Source of the DNA: Cornus controversa
Lineage: Eukaryota; Streptophyta; Magnoliopsida; Cornales; Cornaceae
Assembly (NCBI GenBank): GCA_026545225.1
Contig: CM048845.1
Coordinates: forward strand, 35,759,001-35,823,000
DNA: 64,000 nucleotides
Reading direction: 5' to 3'
Under the pieces are notes generated by a model. That model worked only from the letters and a program-made list of their open reading frames with translations. It searched no databases and was not told the origin of the DNA. Positions 1-12,796 of the stretch are shown piece by piece (the first letter of the stretch is position 1; the number at the start of each line of letters is the position of its first letter). Made by a program: the position numbers and the translations under genes.

Positions 1-245
1 TAAAGTCCTAATCCAATTAGGAGATAAAGTCCTAATCCAATTCGAAGAAAATTAGGGTTTTCCCGCAGCCCAAGTTTGACCAAAAATTCAAACTTCTCTA
101 AATCTTCCAAAAACTTATAAACCTCAAATTAACCTTCCAAACATGTTTTTCACTTTCGAAACATCCATATCATCATTCAAAATGCATTTATCGCGAAAAT
201 GATGAAAAATCGGTAAACTGGCCAAAATTGGTCACGGTCTCTACA
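1..245 (-). mobile_element. Terminal part of a Ty3/Gypsy LTR (element-D-like), cut by window start
   Basis: The stretch ends in GGTCTCTACA, the same terminus as the LTRs ending at 46092 and 53698. The preceding 150 bases also match those LTRs: a GACCAAAAA-type motif, an aacatgtt motif, repeated aaaatgcattta, and then ggccaaaattggtcacgg. In the minus orientation this is the LTR 5' end (TGTAGAGACC). It abuts the CACTA transposase exon at 246, so the LTR element inserted into that gene. The first 70 bases, with two copies of a 20-bp AAAGTCCTAATCCAATT motif, look more like the LTR family at 39580-41011. The piece may therefore be a chimera or a diverged subfamily. Confidence 0.7.
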
Positions 246-3200
246 CACCCCACTGTTTTGTGTTCTACGATGCTTGTCACGGTCGGTTGTGTGAAACCTA
301 ATACCATTAACAATGCATCTTGAATGTTGGGTCACTAGTGAATTAGGACCACAAGCTAAGAAATATAGTTGGTCCGTAGCTTCTGGAGCCTTCTGCTCAT
401 GCAATTGTTTCATCTATTGACAAAATTATATTAAAATTAATAAAAAAGTAAAATAATAATTTTTGAACCCTATGAAACACTTACATGGTGCTCACACCAT
501 CGAGGAAATTGTTGTTCATGTCTCTCTTGCACATTAGTAAAGCCATGGCTCTTGATATGTTGTATGTGCTCACTTCACATAAAGTACATAAAATTAGAAC
601 TTAAAAAATAAAATGACTACAAAAACACTACACATGAATTTAAAATATTGTTATAGTATTTACGTACTTCACATAAGGCAATACTTCATCGCAATTATTC
701 AAGATGTACATTTGAGCCTTATCAAGATCAATCAAAGGCATCTGATAATAGGTTGAGGCTCCCAACGTACGTACATCTTGTCTGAAAACATAAAGACCCT
801 CCCGCTTATTCCCTTGACTGCCATCGTCATTTCGTTCATCTCTAGTGAATCTTGTCTCAACGCCTTCAAGATACATAGAGTAAAAAGTTAGGCATTCTTT
901 ATCAACATATGCCTCAACAATCGATCCCTCCGGTTTGGCAGTATTCCGAATAGTCTTCTTTAAAGTGTATAAGAACCTATAAAAATTTAATATATTTTTT
1001 TGTCAATACACAGATACATGCAAATCACTATAATGATTGCAACTATATATGAATATAAAATTATAAGTAAGACAACATCACCTTTCTATTGCCAAAGACC
1101 AATTGGTCTAGTGGCATAAAGGCCTTGGCTTCTCAAAGGGATGTCTAGGGTTCAAGCCTCAGTAGAGGCAGTGTGCGTGTGTGGTTCTACTAACCTTATC
1201 AAAAAAAAATATCACCTTTCTATTGGATACATCCACTGAAATGGTACTGGTCCAACAAGGATCGCCTCACGAGGAAGGTGGATTGTTAAGTGGACCATTA
1301 TGTCAAAGAAGGCGGGGGGGAATATTCATTCCATCTTGCATAGTATAATGACGATGCCTTTTTCCATTTGCTTTAAATCATCCAACTCCAATGTCCTTGA
1401 ACATAATTTCTTGAAAAAGAAACTAAGCTCAGTTAAGGCAGTGCACACATCGTTACGAAGGTACCCGCGTATTCCTATAGGGAGAAAACATTGTAAAAGA
1501 ACATGACAATCATGGCTTTTCATTCCCGATAACTTGCAATCTCTAACATTCATGCAATAAGAGATATTTGATGCATACCCATCTGGGAACTTAATTGATT
1601 TCAACCATTCATAAAATCCCTTTTTGTCAGTTGATGAAATCTGGTAGCATGCATGTGGCATTGTGAATTTGTCTCCATCTTGAATTAGATGTAGTTCCTT
1701 CTTAATACCCATTTCCTTCAGATCCAGGCGGGCCTTGATGGTGTCTTTTGTTTTCCCGTCTATATCCAACAATGTTCCAATCACACTGTCACATATATTC
1801 TTCTCAATGTGCATGACATCTAAATTGTGTCGTAATTTAAGTGTTCTCCAGTAAGGCAATTCAAATAAAATGCTCTTCTTTGTCCAATTGAGTTCATAAT
1901 CATGACGCTTCCTCTTTAGGCTATTAGGTCCTTCACCAAATGACACAACATTGACTTTGTTTAATTGTTCCAATAAATCATCACCAGATAGTTCATTAGG
2001 CTTTTGTCTGTGCTCTTGCTTTCCATCGAATGCTTGCTTATTTTTTCGCCAACTATGATCACTCGGTAAAAAGCGACGATGGCACATGTAACAGATCTTC
2101 TTTCCATTCTTTAGTGAAAAAAAACTTGTTTCCTTATTACAAACTGGACATGCCATTTCCTTTTTGTCATCCAGCTGACAACATAGCAAATGCAGGGAAG
2201 TCATTTATTGTCCATAATAATGTTGCGTGCATTCGAAAAATCTATTTTTTTGAAGCATCAAATGTATCTACCCCTTCTTCCCACAACTCCTTTAGTTCAT
2301 CAATAAGAGGCAATAAATAGACATCTATCTTATTTCCAGGTGATCTTGGTCCAAGGATGAGTAACGACATCATGAAAAAAGGATCTTTCATGCACATCCA
2401 AGGTGGTAAATTGTACACCATCAAAACTACAGGCCACATACTATAGGAATTGGACATATTTCCAAACGGATTGAACCCATCAGTTGCTAATGCAAGACGA
2501 ACATTTCGAGGATCCTTGGAAAACCAATCATGTTGCTTGTCAAAATCCTTCCAAGCTTCAGAATCTGCCAGATGCCTCAGTATACCGTCATCAACACGCT
2601 TCGCTTTGTGCCACACCATATCGGTGGCTATTTTTCTACACATAAACAATCTTTGCAGTCTTGGTCTGAGTGGAAAGTACCGCAAGACCTTTTGAGGAAT
2701 CTTTTTCTTCTTTCCTTGATCTTCCTCAAACTTATATCTGGTTTCCCCACAAACCAAGCAATGTTTATCTTCTTTGTGATCCTTCCAAAATAACATACAA
2801 TCATTTTTACATGCATGTATTGACTTGTATCCAAGGACTAACTCCCGCATTATTTTTCTAGCCCCATAGTGAGACTTTGGCAGTGTCTTATCATCTGGAA
2901 GTGCATCCTTGAACAATTGAAGCACCATATCGAAAGATTATATTGTCCAACCATTTAGTACCTTTATATGAAGCAATTTAATCAAGAAAGACAGCTTTGA
3001 AAGATTCTTACATCCAGGATAAAGTTCACATTGCATCTCTCTTAATAATCTTGCAAATTTATTTGAATCAGGACTACTAGATGTTTGACCTTCTCGAACG
3101 TATGAACTATTATTGTCAGATGCTTCCCCCCAATAATCACGCATATATGTTCCTGCGTGTACATCTTCCAATATATGCTGCATAAAATCAGGTTCCTCCG

Positions 3201-3489
3201 CTTCATTATTTTTTGTATAATCATCATTGTCATACAATTCCACCTCATCATCCAACATATTCTCACCATGATGTACCCATTTTATGTAGGTTCTGTCAAA
3301 GCCATAAACAAATAGGTGCTCTTCGACATTGTCTAAAAGTTGAAACAAGACATTAGAACAATTACGACATGGACAATGAGTTTGCCCCAGTGAATCCATA
3401 TGATTTTGTGCCAAGTTCATAAAACTTTTCACCCCTTGTATGTACTCAGTGGAGCACTTATTTCTATTTTGAATCCAATTCCGATCCAT
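246..3489 (-). pseudogene. CACTA (En/Spm-type) TNP2-like transposase, broken
   Basis: This encoded the transposase of a plant CACTA element. Four exons can be followed on the minus strand: 3489-1216, 976-668 (donor GTACGT), 572-485 (donor GTAAGT) and 413-246. The N-terminus (MDRNWI...) is the transposase-associated domain with a CPCRNC cysteine cluster. The TNP2 catalytic region follows, with ATDGFNPFGN and WPVVLMVYNLPPWMCMK, then the CPVCNKET and HRRFLP segment, then DUF4218-like sequence (IRGYLRNDVCTALTEL, GSIVEAYVDKECLTFYS). The last exons hold FPRWCEHH and LACGP..FHT..R.TQNSGV, which normally precede DUF4216. Breaks: an in-frame TAA at 2938-2940, a TAG near 2239, a further stop and frameshift near 2185-2160, a frameshift in a C/G run near 1312-1326, and loss of the 3' end at the LTR at 245. 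The family assignment is firm, and the copy cannot encode a working enzyme. Confidence 0.88.
1092..1210 (+). mobile_element. tRNA-derived SINE with 15-bp target duplication
   Basis: A 119-bp insert lies between two perfect copies of ATCACCTTTCTATTG (1077-1091 and 1211-1225). It contains an RNA polymerase III A box, TGGTCTAGTGG (1104-1114), and a B box, GGTTCAAGCCT (1149-1159), and ends in a run of nine A then T. This is the full signature of a tRNA-derived plant SINE. It inserted in the CACTA transposase intron. The target duplication spans the 5' splice site at 1216/1215, so the splice donor is now present twice. Confidence 0.9.
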
Positions 3490-6400
3490 TGATTTTTTCC
3501 TATCACAGGTTGAACAAGTACTCTTAAATTAATCACTACCAAAAAAAGAAAAATCATTATTTAACTTACAGCTAAAAACCAAATGGAAGAAAACTAACAA
3601 AGAACTCAAATTGAAACAAGCAATTCTTAAACATTTATTGTCAAGACAAATTTACATTTAAAATTATTAAATTATAGTATTCCAGTATTGAAACAAGCAA
3701 TTCTTAGTAGTATAAACACACTTAAGAAAATGATTGTAATTCCAAATTTTGTAATACAAAAATAACAAATTTTTTTCTTTTTAATGGACAAAGCACATTG
3801 TGGAGTGATTCTTTTATGGTGACACAAGAGAAAGGTTAAAGGCACAACATAGGTATAGCCGTGTCCTCCAAGTTTAGAAGAGTTCATATTCAAATATAGC
3901 ATTAATCTGAAGAGAAAGGTTGAGAACAATTTAGAAGCATTTGTATAACCCTTAAATAACACTTTTCCACCCATATACATGACACAAACCTGACAAGTGT
4001 AATGATGCAAATTCGAGTATTAAATCTAGTAGATATTTCCTAACATTTAAAATTGTATTCACTTCACAATATGCATAAAGCACTTAGAAGTATATAATAA
4101 AATCTGATTTCTCATAAAATAATAATGGTAGAAAAAGCTGCAACCTAGAATTCTCAAGAGGCAAATTGAAATTGGAAGTAATTCATAATACATGTGATTG
4201 AAAAGAGTGGAATCGGGTGATCAGTATAGTCTTTGGAACATTGTTTTATGGGTAGAGTGTGAGCATCGGGTTGTGAGTTGAGAGATGTGAGCATGATTGG
4301 TCTAGAGAAAATAGAAATGTTATTTATGACATACTTGTCTTGATTAAAAAATTTAATTAAGTAGGTTAGGTCTTCATTTTATAATATTAATTGGCCTTGG
4401 GCCCAACTTATATAAGAAACACACGAATACCATATTACACAGTTGTTCAGGATTTTTATACTTTCTATAATCCTATAGGGATTAGTTCATTTACATTATC
4501 TGAATCAATGCAATACTTTTGAATAGTAAAATTACAAATTTTTAGAATCCATATTAATTAAACAATAATGACCAAGATCCTCTTTATTCAATCCACCAAA
4601 TCAGCAATAGGAGAGGGAATAAATTAAAATAAAGAAATAAAAATTGCATCTTAGATGCGAGACTTAGATCTAATTTCTATTTCAGTTAAACTCATTAGAT
4701 GTTAGAATATTTACCTTAAGTGTCACGAACCAAAAAAAATTTATCGTCCAACTTATTTCAAAGGTCGAGTTGCAAGTAAATAAATAATATTTTTAGTATA
4801 ATGGAATTAGAAAGAGAAATGGAGCCGTTGGAAATATCTCATTATAAACTAAGAAAAAATCATGATAATGGAGTAACTCACAATCTACCCTTTAAACATT
4901 TTCAGTAGAAGGGAGACTTGGTGAAGCATTGAGCCATGATTGGTTGTTAGCATTATGTGCCTACAATGGAAAAAAAAGTAAAATAGTTACGACAAAGCAT
5001 TCTTTATAAAAATGATGAGAATGCATTCTTATTTTCACTTACCCACAATGATCTAAACTATTGCATATAATCCCTCATAAAAAGAAATAGACAAAATCTT
5101 TTGTAGAGGAAAAAAAAAAACAGGACAACAACCCAGAGGACAACCGGTCAAAACTATTATAAATGGAAAATCACTCTAATTGATTCATGTTTTCTAAGGT
5201 ATATCTGCCATTTATTTATAAAATGCAAGTTGGAAAATAAAACTAAGGAGATACCAATGTTCTAGAACTAAATGCAGAACAAATGCAAATGGAATGAAAG
5301 TAGAAGAAAAAAATTAGAAATATTACTGTTAAAACATAGGAATTGTATGAAATCCACCACAAATGCAACTGGATTGACTAAACACAATGCAACTGGATTG
5401 AGTAAACACAACCAGTGAAAGGATAATGTAAAATTCACTCCAACAACCAACTTCCTTGTTAATTTTTGTAATAATGCTTTCTTAAGAGTTCCACAAAAGA
5501 TACATGTCACAAAATTATTTTGAATCACATACAAATTTATTTAATTTATTTCATAAGAAAATGAACATGCAAGATAGAACTTAGTGCCTAACAATTACAC
5601 AAATACACACCTTCAAGCCAGGAGGGAGAGAGCTTCAACACACATTTGATTCAGTGTGTGTGTGAAAGAGAGAGTGAGAGAGAGGGAGGGGCAGAGAGAA
5701 GCAGATTTATTATTACCTAATGAACTAACAATAAGCAGACAAAGAGTCTTGAACAGTTGAACTGTGGTTTGACTTTTTCAACAGAGTAAGAGGTTTTTAG
5801 GACATTATTTTCCCCCATCCATTCCTAAGTTTTTTTTATTTATAAAATCTCAATAATGTATTTTCTTTATTTTTTTCATCTTGGCTCCCCTACATTTTTT
5901 TCCTTTTACTTTTTGGTCTTTTTTTTTTTTTTTGCATTATTAGTTTCCATCTCATGTCCCCTCTTTCTTTCTCTTTTCTTCACTTTTCTTTTTCCTTTTT
6001 TCAAAAATATTTTCATAGACCTCTTACATCTCATCTCACTTCCTTTTTTTTCCAACATCCTCCCATTCTCTACCCAATTTTTATGCTTTCCTTTTCAGCT
6101 CCTATCACCTCTTCATCCAAGGTGTATCCTGATAAATATTCAAGCACATAATAGTATTAATAACAACAAAAAAGATCCACAAATATCTGCCTTCATTGTG
6201 GCTAATGCCCAAACGAACCACAGGACTATCAAAATTAAAATTGATTAGATACTCTCTGCCATGCCCAAACGAACCACATGACTATCAAAATTAAAATTGA
6301 TTAGAAGAAAGAAAATACTAGCTCAAATCAGTATGCAAGAAAAAGAGGAAGCCACTTGCATCATACAAATCAATTTCATAGCTTGCCTTCCATAACACAA

Positions 6401-7549
6401 TATATATATATAAACCATGCTCTAGCCACAAATTTCCTCCATTTAGGCTATGACCAAAGTTTAGTATGTAATAGTTTTAAAATGAAAACAACATAACAAG
6501 TGTTTTGGGGTCTTGAATTTGAAGATTCAAAAAGTATGAAGAATTAACGGCACCATCAAGGTCCAAAGTATTGAGTCAAAGTCCGATATTACAACCAACT
6601 CTTAGTTAAAACCTACTTTACCTATTAACAGTATCTAGACAGAATGTTGTTATGCAACCAAAATGTAACAAGTGCATGTCCTTAATGATTAATGCATGTG
6701 TAGTTTATTTGTACAAAATATAGTTAAAGTCTCTTATGGAACAATAAATCGTGGACTCAACACAAACTATAAACTCTTAATCATAATAGTTCATACCAGC
6801 AACAAGGTCCAAGTCATTAGTATATGTATATGTTCCCCATAGCTAGCCACCTCTAACCTGAAATAATGCAATTAGTGAACTCAATAAGTGGGTATAACAT
6901 GGGTACAAGAAATAAGCAGGGAATGAAACTTTTATTTTTTTATTTCTTCATTTTTAAAACCAACAGTAGTTATTCAAGGCATATTTTTTCTGATGCAATA
7001 CCAGCACAAATGACTGGAATCATCTATCTGTAAACTGAAGGAAGTGTAAAACTATTACTAGACAATTCGAATAGAGACCCAGAAAAATAATCACTACAAT
7101 GCATCACCAATTACAAAACAAATTGATTTTTGCCTGCTGATTTTCTTAGTCTTCCTTGATTAACTTCAACAACAATTGACACATTTGAGGAAATTCAAAA
7201 GAAGTTCCACTTCAACTTAAATTGAGAATGCAATCAAATTGATAATAATATACTACTACAAAAGGAGGGTTCTCTTCCTTACAAGAAAGCCCTACCTTCC
7301 AAAACCAAAAATTCCCAATTTCTTTAAAATTGCAAAATATTTACACATAACATATGGTTTTGGCATTACAAAATCTACACACATATGGAGATGCGAGAGA
7401 GAGAAATATGTAAGCTATGATAAGTTGGGTCTGGAGGAAACGTAGATAGACGCTTTGTTATGATGAATGAGAAGTTCCCTAAAAACATATGATTCAAACA
7501 TAAAACCCTCAAGAAACAGAACATTCTGATTTTTTTACTTACAAAATTC
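3490..7549. other. AT-rich non-coding DNA, probably 5' interior of the CACTA element
   Basis: No convincing coding sequence was seen. Small open frames here are low-complexity. The region holds a pyrimidine-rich tract at about 5825-6060. A 43-bp direct repeat sits at 6207-6249 and 6263-6304 (gcccaaacgaaccaca... with one change). A 26-bp tandem repeat lies near 5359-5405 (atgcaactggattga). If the CACTA terminus at 11094 belongs to the transposase gene, this is long 5' intron or leader sequence. That link is inference. Confidence 0.4.
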
Positions 7550-7870
7550 AAACCTAGCAGCAACTTCGATGGTTTATGGTGATGAAACTTAGCTAATCAC
7601 GGTTGTGAGCTTAAACAATTCCGGTCGTCGAAGTAGCTGAATCGTCTTCTGTCGTTAGTCTAGGGTTTTAAAGATTGAAATGTAGGGAGGCAAGAGATAT
7701 TGAGAAGTGTCGATTCCATAGTAGAAACATGGGTTTGAGTTCTGTCAAGATCAAAATACGAAGAGAGCAGATAGTTGGGTTTAGCAATTGAGATAGAGAG
7801 AAGGGAAGAAATACAAAACGAAAGCTTGCAACAAGAAAACGACAGCGTTTGATGTCCTTTTCCCAATAAA
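7550..7870 (-). other. Possible 5' untranslated exon
   Basis: On the minus strand this stretch reads like a plant mRNA leader. It is CT-rich (ttcttcccttctctctatctc), then carries AAACCCTAG and moderately GC-richer sequence, and ends before a purine-poor intron-like run. A 68-codon open frame (7866-7660) has no recognisable domain. It could be the non-coding first exon of the CACTA transposase gene downstream on this strand, or of a lost host gene. No splice pair could be proved. Confidence 0.25.
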
Positions 7871-8778
7871 TTCAGAGCGAGCTAGGTAAAAATAATTTCA
7901 TCTATTTATATACTAACAAATTGTTATTTTTATATTTATTATTATTAAATTATCATCTTCTTTTTTTAAGATCTACAATTTCTCTATTAATAATAATTTA
8001 TTAATTTTAACTCAGACAAATTAAGTTGATGAGATACGACTTGAACTTGAACTTTTTATTTTTATTTTTTGTTGATGATAGAGGTATTGGGTCTCTTATA
8101 ATATATTTTTTTTAGGTCTCTTAGAACTTTTTTTTTAACTAATTAATTCTTCTAAAATCATCTCACATCAATGGCAATAGGTAGTTTTATCAATTTTTTT
8201 ACATACTAAGAAATTGATGATGAAGAAGGTTATGTGACCAAAACAGCATAATTTTACTTACATGTAATAGTAATTATAATGTTATAAGATTTAGAATTAA
8301 TCATTGTATATATCAACTTAGTAATAAGTAATTAATTTCACTAAAAATCATCTCGATCTTGATCAATACTAATTCAAGGTGATTAATTAATATATAATTG
8401 AACAGTTCATAAAATAATTTTATGATTTATATATATACATAAATATGTTGCACTATGTGTGAAGACATAGACGTCTATCTGAAAGTGAAAGACATCTATT
8501 TCATTGGCCTTGAGTTTTCTCACTTTTGGTCATTTGAAATTCTGGAACCATAAGAGTCTATCCCAAAGTCAAAAGATGCTATTCTACATATTTATTTCCA
8601 AACGAGGCAAAGGATAAGGCTATATGCACAATAGACGTTTAACCTAAGGCGTCTTGTCTTTCTTAAACTATATTACAATTGCTCCAGGCCACTTGCTATG
8701 GATAAGACTCATGTCTATAATAATAAACGTATGTCATTATAATGCATTTGAAATTCTAAGTCCTTAGACCATGGAGAC
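7871..8778. other. AT-rich intergenic or transposon interior DNA
   Basis: No gene, RNA or clear repeat was recognised. There are A/T runs and imperfect short repeats of a gacatctatt-like motif near 8467-8500. Confidence 0.3.
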
Positions 8779-9246
8779 TAAGGGTGACCACAGATCGGAT
8801 TAGAAATAATCCTCATCCGATTCGCGGTCTACGGATTGGGTATAATCCTAATCCGATCCACGGTCTACGGATTGATAAATATGCAATCCGATCCGATCTG
8901 TGAGAAAGACTCAATCTGATTCGTGAAACAACGGATTGGATCGGATCGGATTGACGGATTAAACTTAATCTAAATAACCCATATTAATTATTTTTTAATT
9001 AGGCCCCAATAACAATTTTTAACCTAAAAGATATAAGATATTATAATAATATTATTAAGAGTTATAAGATATTATTATATATATATATAATAAATATTAT
9101 AAATTGTAAGGGATTACCACGGATTGTAATCTAATCTGTGGCTTACGGATTCTTATTTTCTAAATTTGCTACTGATCCGTTAGTCATCTAATTCGATCTG
9201 ATCTACATAGATCAGATCGGATTCACGAATTTTTTGTACACCCCTA
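8779..9246 (-). mobile_element. hAT-type MITE, copy 1, with 8-bp target duplication
   Basis: This 468-bp element is bounded by TAAGGGTGACCAC at the left and the reverse complement of TAGGGGTGTAC at the right. It is flanked on both sides by ATGGAGAC (8771-8778 and 9247-9254). An 8-bp duplication and short TAGGGGTG termini are hallmarks of the hAT superfamily. The interior has no coding capacity and consists of degenerate GATCGGATCGGATT repeats near both ends with an AT-rich middle. Copy 2 at 13614-14179 lies in the opposite orientation. Confidence 0.88.
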
Positions 9247-10078
9247 ATGGAGACATCTCCTTGATGTTTTAGTCACTTGCATTATAAAAATATGAGTTTG
9301 TATAGCACATATTGACTATATTATAGTCAAAAGACTATTTTATCATTAAGAGATATTTCATCTAAGTTGAAGGGTGGTTGTCTAAAATTCAAAAGACCAT
9401 TTTGCCCTTAAGAGATATTTCATTATGAGTTCAGGGGTCAAGTTATCCCAGGGTCCATGTGTGATATTTTGGCCCCAATACAATTAAAAGTGTCATAGAC
9501 ATGATCTTTCAATGTACAAGATACATTTACATCTTTACAATTCATGTCCTAGCACACGCCTACCTATACTACCCATGTGTTGAACCTTTGTGCTACATAA
9601 TCATCATCCAATAGTCTACATGAGCCTTTGAGTGCTTCTATCAATATGATATATCTATGAATAACAACAATTAAATAAATTGTTAATTATTTCACATTAA
9701 TAGGTTGTTATTATCAAAATCATTAAATTAACTATGGATTGAAACCTTTGTGTCAACAATAGCATTTGAGGGAGAATTATTAGTTGAAACATAACTTGGA
9801 TCAAAGAATGTGTAGGTACCTTAATGGAGAACTTATTACAACTACGTATGACCGTTTTTCAACTTAATTTATAATGTTCTGTGGTGTGAATTAACTCTAT
9901 TTCATATTGAGACTATACGAAATAGTACTTGATAGACACCTTAATCAATCTCTAAAAAACTAATTTTCATTAATATATATATACATGTATTATATTGGTT
10001 CCGTAAATCTCAATAAATTTGATATCGGTAGTAGCTTATGTCACTAAACTAAGTGAGCAAGGCCTTGACGTCATTTTC

Positions 10079-10115
<37 letters not shown>

Positions 10116-10407
10116 ATTGGTCGTTATAATTTATCATTTACAAATTTTTAGTGAATTGAAAAATATAATATTTGTAGAGTTTGTAAAGTTTAATTATTTT
10201 AATTACTTATAAATGTAGTTGTAAAGTTATTATTTACTTATCTATAGTTGACAGACACTTATTATGCTAAAAAAAAAAAAATTTTAAAAAAAAAATTTTA
10301 ATACTAAATTTATAAATTTTATTAAAAAAATTAATTTTTTGTTGTCTAAAGCATTAAATTATAGTAATTAGTATAAATCAACATTCGCAATCTCAAAAAA
10401 CTAGACA
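9247..10407. other. AT-rich DNA with (AT)n and A-runs
   Basis: No gene was seen. There is a short direct repeat of an aagagatatttcat motif at about 9347-9361 and 9401-9415. An (AT)n microsatellite occupies about 10083-10113, and runs of A and T lie at 10268-10335. Confidence 0.4.
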
Positions 10408-10472
10408 TTCAATGACAAACACAAATTTGTCCCAAAAACTAAAGAATTTGGGACAAAGTATTTTGTCCCTAA

Positions 10473-10527
<55 letters not shown>

Positions 10528-11094
10528 CAACAAAGCTTGTTTTTGTTGCATAAAATATTACATTGGCGACAAATCCAAGATTTGTAGCAAAAACTAAAGA
10601 ATTTGCGACAAACATATTTTGTCCATAAAATTCATTATTTTGCGACAAATAGTTTGTCCCTAGAAGTGCAACTTTTTTGCAACAAACCGTGTTTTAGTCG
10701 CACAAATATCACATTGGCGACAAACCAAAAATTTGTCGCAAAAACTCCAGAATTTGAGACAAGTTTTTTTGTCCCTGAAGCTAATTTTTTTGCGACGAAG
10801 TTTTTGTTCCTAAAGTATAACTTATGCAACAAAAAAAATTTTTGTTCCTAAATACAATTTTTTTGCGATGAAATTTTGCAACAAATAATTTATTGTCGCC
10901 TGAAACGGTACATTTTGGGACAAACTTGTATTTTGTTGCAAAAAATAAAATATTGCCGACGAATTTATAAGTTTGTTGCAAAAAAATTAAAATTAGGCAA
11001 CAAATTCATAATTTGTCGCAAATGACCATCTTTTGCCACAAATTTGGCTTTGTCCCTAAAAATTTCGTGGCAAAAAGCAAAATTTGTTGTAGTG
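10408..11094 (-). mobile_element. CACTA subterminal repeat block and terminus
   Basis: About 690 bases carry many copies, in both orientations, of TTTGCGACAAA/TTTGTCGCAAA and TTTGTCCCTAAA. The block ends at 11094 in TTTGTTGTAGTG, whose reverse complement CACTACAACAAA is a classic CACTA terminus. Subterminal repeats of this kind bind the element's own accessory protein in En/Spm systems. The open frames across the block are by-products of the repeats. An (AT)25 run (10475-10524) interrupts it. The facing terminus was not found nearby. The best partner is the minus-strand transposase gene at 246-3489, which would make this the 5' end of one element of at least 10.8 kb. Confidence 0.7.
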
Positions 11095-12319
11095 ACTGTG
11101 GCCTCTCGTTACAATTTTAAAGCAATTTCTCTATCTTGCATTTAACGATTACTAATATTTTGTGATGTGTATTTTTGTAATTGGTAATCTTCGATGTCAA
11201 AATTAAACATGATCGAGTTGTAATCTTTTATTTTTATTCTTATAATTGATCATGTAATTAAAATATTAAAATCTCAGAGTGACCATAGTGTTTTACATCA
11301 AACATGTGATGATCTTCAAAGGCATAAAAGCTTGGCACTTTGAAAGAAGACATTGAACATGGTTTTAATCATTTGAAGTTTTCGAGTGATTTTAATTGTA
11401 TGTGGATATCATTGATCAAGTATGAAAGTCACGTAGTCCAGGTAAAGTGGTGAGAACACATATTTCGAAATAGGAGGTTTCGACCTTGAAAATTATGATT
11501 TTTGGATTAATTTTTCAAACTTCTCAAAGTTGGACCGGTCCAGCTCAAACCTGGACTGGTCCATGAAGTCTCGGGACTTCAAACCTTGCAGGACAGAGCC
11601 CTAAACACGTCCAGGAATGGACTGGACTGGTCCAAGCCTCCTGGTTTGGCATTTTGGCTCTGCAACATTCCTATTTCGACCAGAATTGAAATATGAAAAT
11701 TTCTAAAATGTTGGGACTTGTTTCCAATTGATTTTTAACTTAATTTTCAAAAAAAAAAATTACAGTTTTTAAAATCTATAAAAGCCTCATATGATTTCTC
11801 TCTCATTAAAATTTTAATATAAATAAAAATTCATATTTTAGAGAGAGAAAACATACAGATATTTTTAGAGCAGAGAATTCTTCATTAATTCTTTGTTTAT
11901 ATTTCTTTGAGATATCACACACATACATAGACGATGAATGATTTAGGTTGTGTCTCTCTTTTTGCTTAATCAATCATTCGATACTTCAAAATTTTCTTAT
12001 TGATCAAGATACTGGTGTGTCTCTCTTTTTGCTTAATCAATCATTCGATACTTCAAAGATTTTTAATTTATCAAAATGCCGGATCGTTTGGTTTCTTCTA
12101 CAACTGTTTGTTGGTGAGGAAAGATTTCTTATTGATCAAGATACTGGATCATTTAGTTTCTTCTACAACTGTTTGTTGGTGAGGAATGAGAAAATAATTG
12201 CACTATGAAGGAGACAGATTCCCTATCAATTTCTTGTCAAAGTGGAGTGGGTGTAAGTGACGAGAGAGCCGCAAGAGTAAGTCTAAGGCGTTCCGCATCA
12301 AGTTCTTGTCAGAGTGGAG
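11095..12319. other. LTR-like non-coding DNA with TATA box and tandem repeats
   Basis: The stretch has several copies of a ggactggtcca motif (11535-11640), a TATAAAA-type box near 11778 followed by CT-rich leader-like sequence, and two adjacent duplications. One is a ~65-bp unit (gtctctctttttgctt...) at about 11950-12055. The other is a ~40-bp unit (tttcttctacaactgttt) at about 12090-12185. With 14559-14880 it may be one solo LTR split by the TRIM cluster. The outer ends of such an LTR could not be fixed. Confidence 0.35.
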
Positions 12320-12796
12320 TGCAACACCCCCCTCCACCTAATGGTATGATATTGCCCACTTTGGGCTTAAGCCTGTAGGGTTTTGTTCTTGGGTTTTACC
12401 CCCAAAAGGCTCCATACCATTTGGAGAGAACACACTACATATAAGCACATCCTCTTCTCCACACCCAGGCGATATGGGATTGAGCACCTTGTAGCCTCCC
12501 AGTGTGGTAGCTCAGCCCAGTATCTCTTCTTGCACTCACCCACAATGATCACTACAATCCACCTTCCTACAAGGCCCAACGTCTTCGTCGGCACACTTTC
12601 GGTTGGATTTAGGCTCTAATACCAACTGTAACACCCCGCTCCACCTGATGGTATGATATTGTCCGCTTTGGGCCTAAGCCCTCACGGTTTTGTTCTTGAA
12701 TTTTACCGTAAAAGGTCTCATACCATTTGGAGAGAATACACTACATATAAGCACATCTCCTTTTCCACACCCAGGCGATGTGAGATTGAGCACCAT

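Noticed and set aside
5856..6248. 130-codon open frame rich in F, L and S
   Set aside because: It arises from a pyrimidine-rich tract; low complexity, no start context and no domain.
10412..10981. Several overlapping open frames on both strands
   Set aside because: They are produced by CACTA subterminal repeats and an AT microsatellite, with no domain and a repetitive composition.
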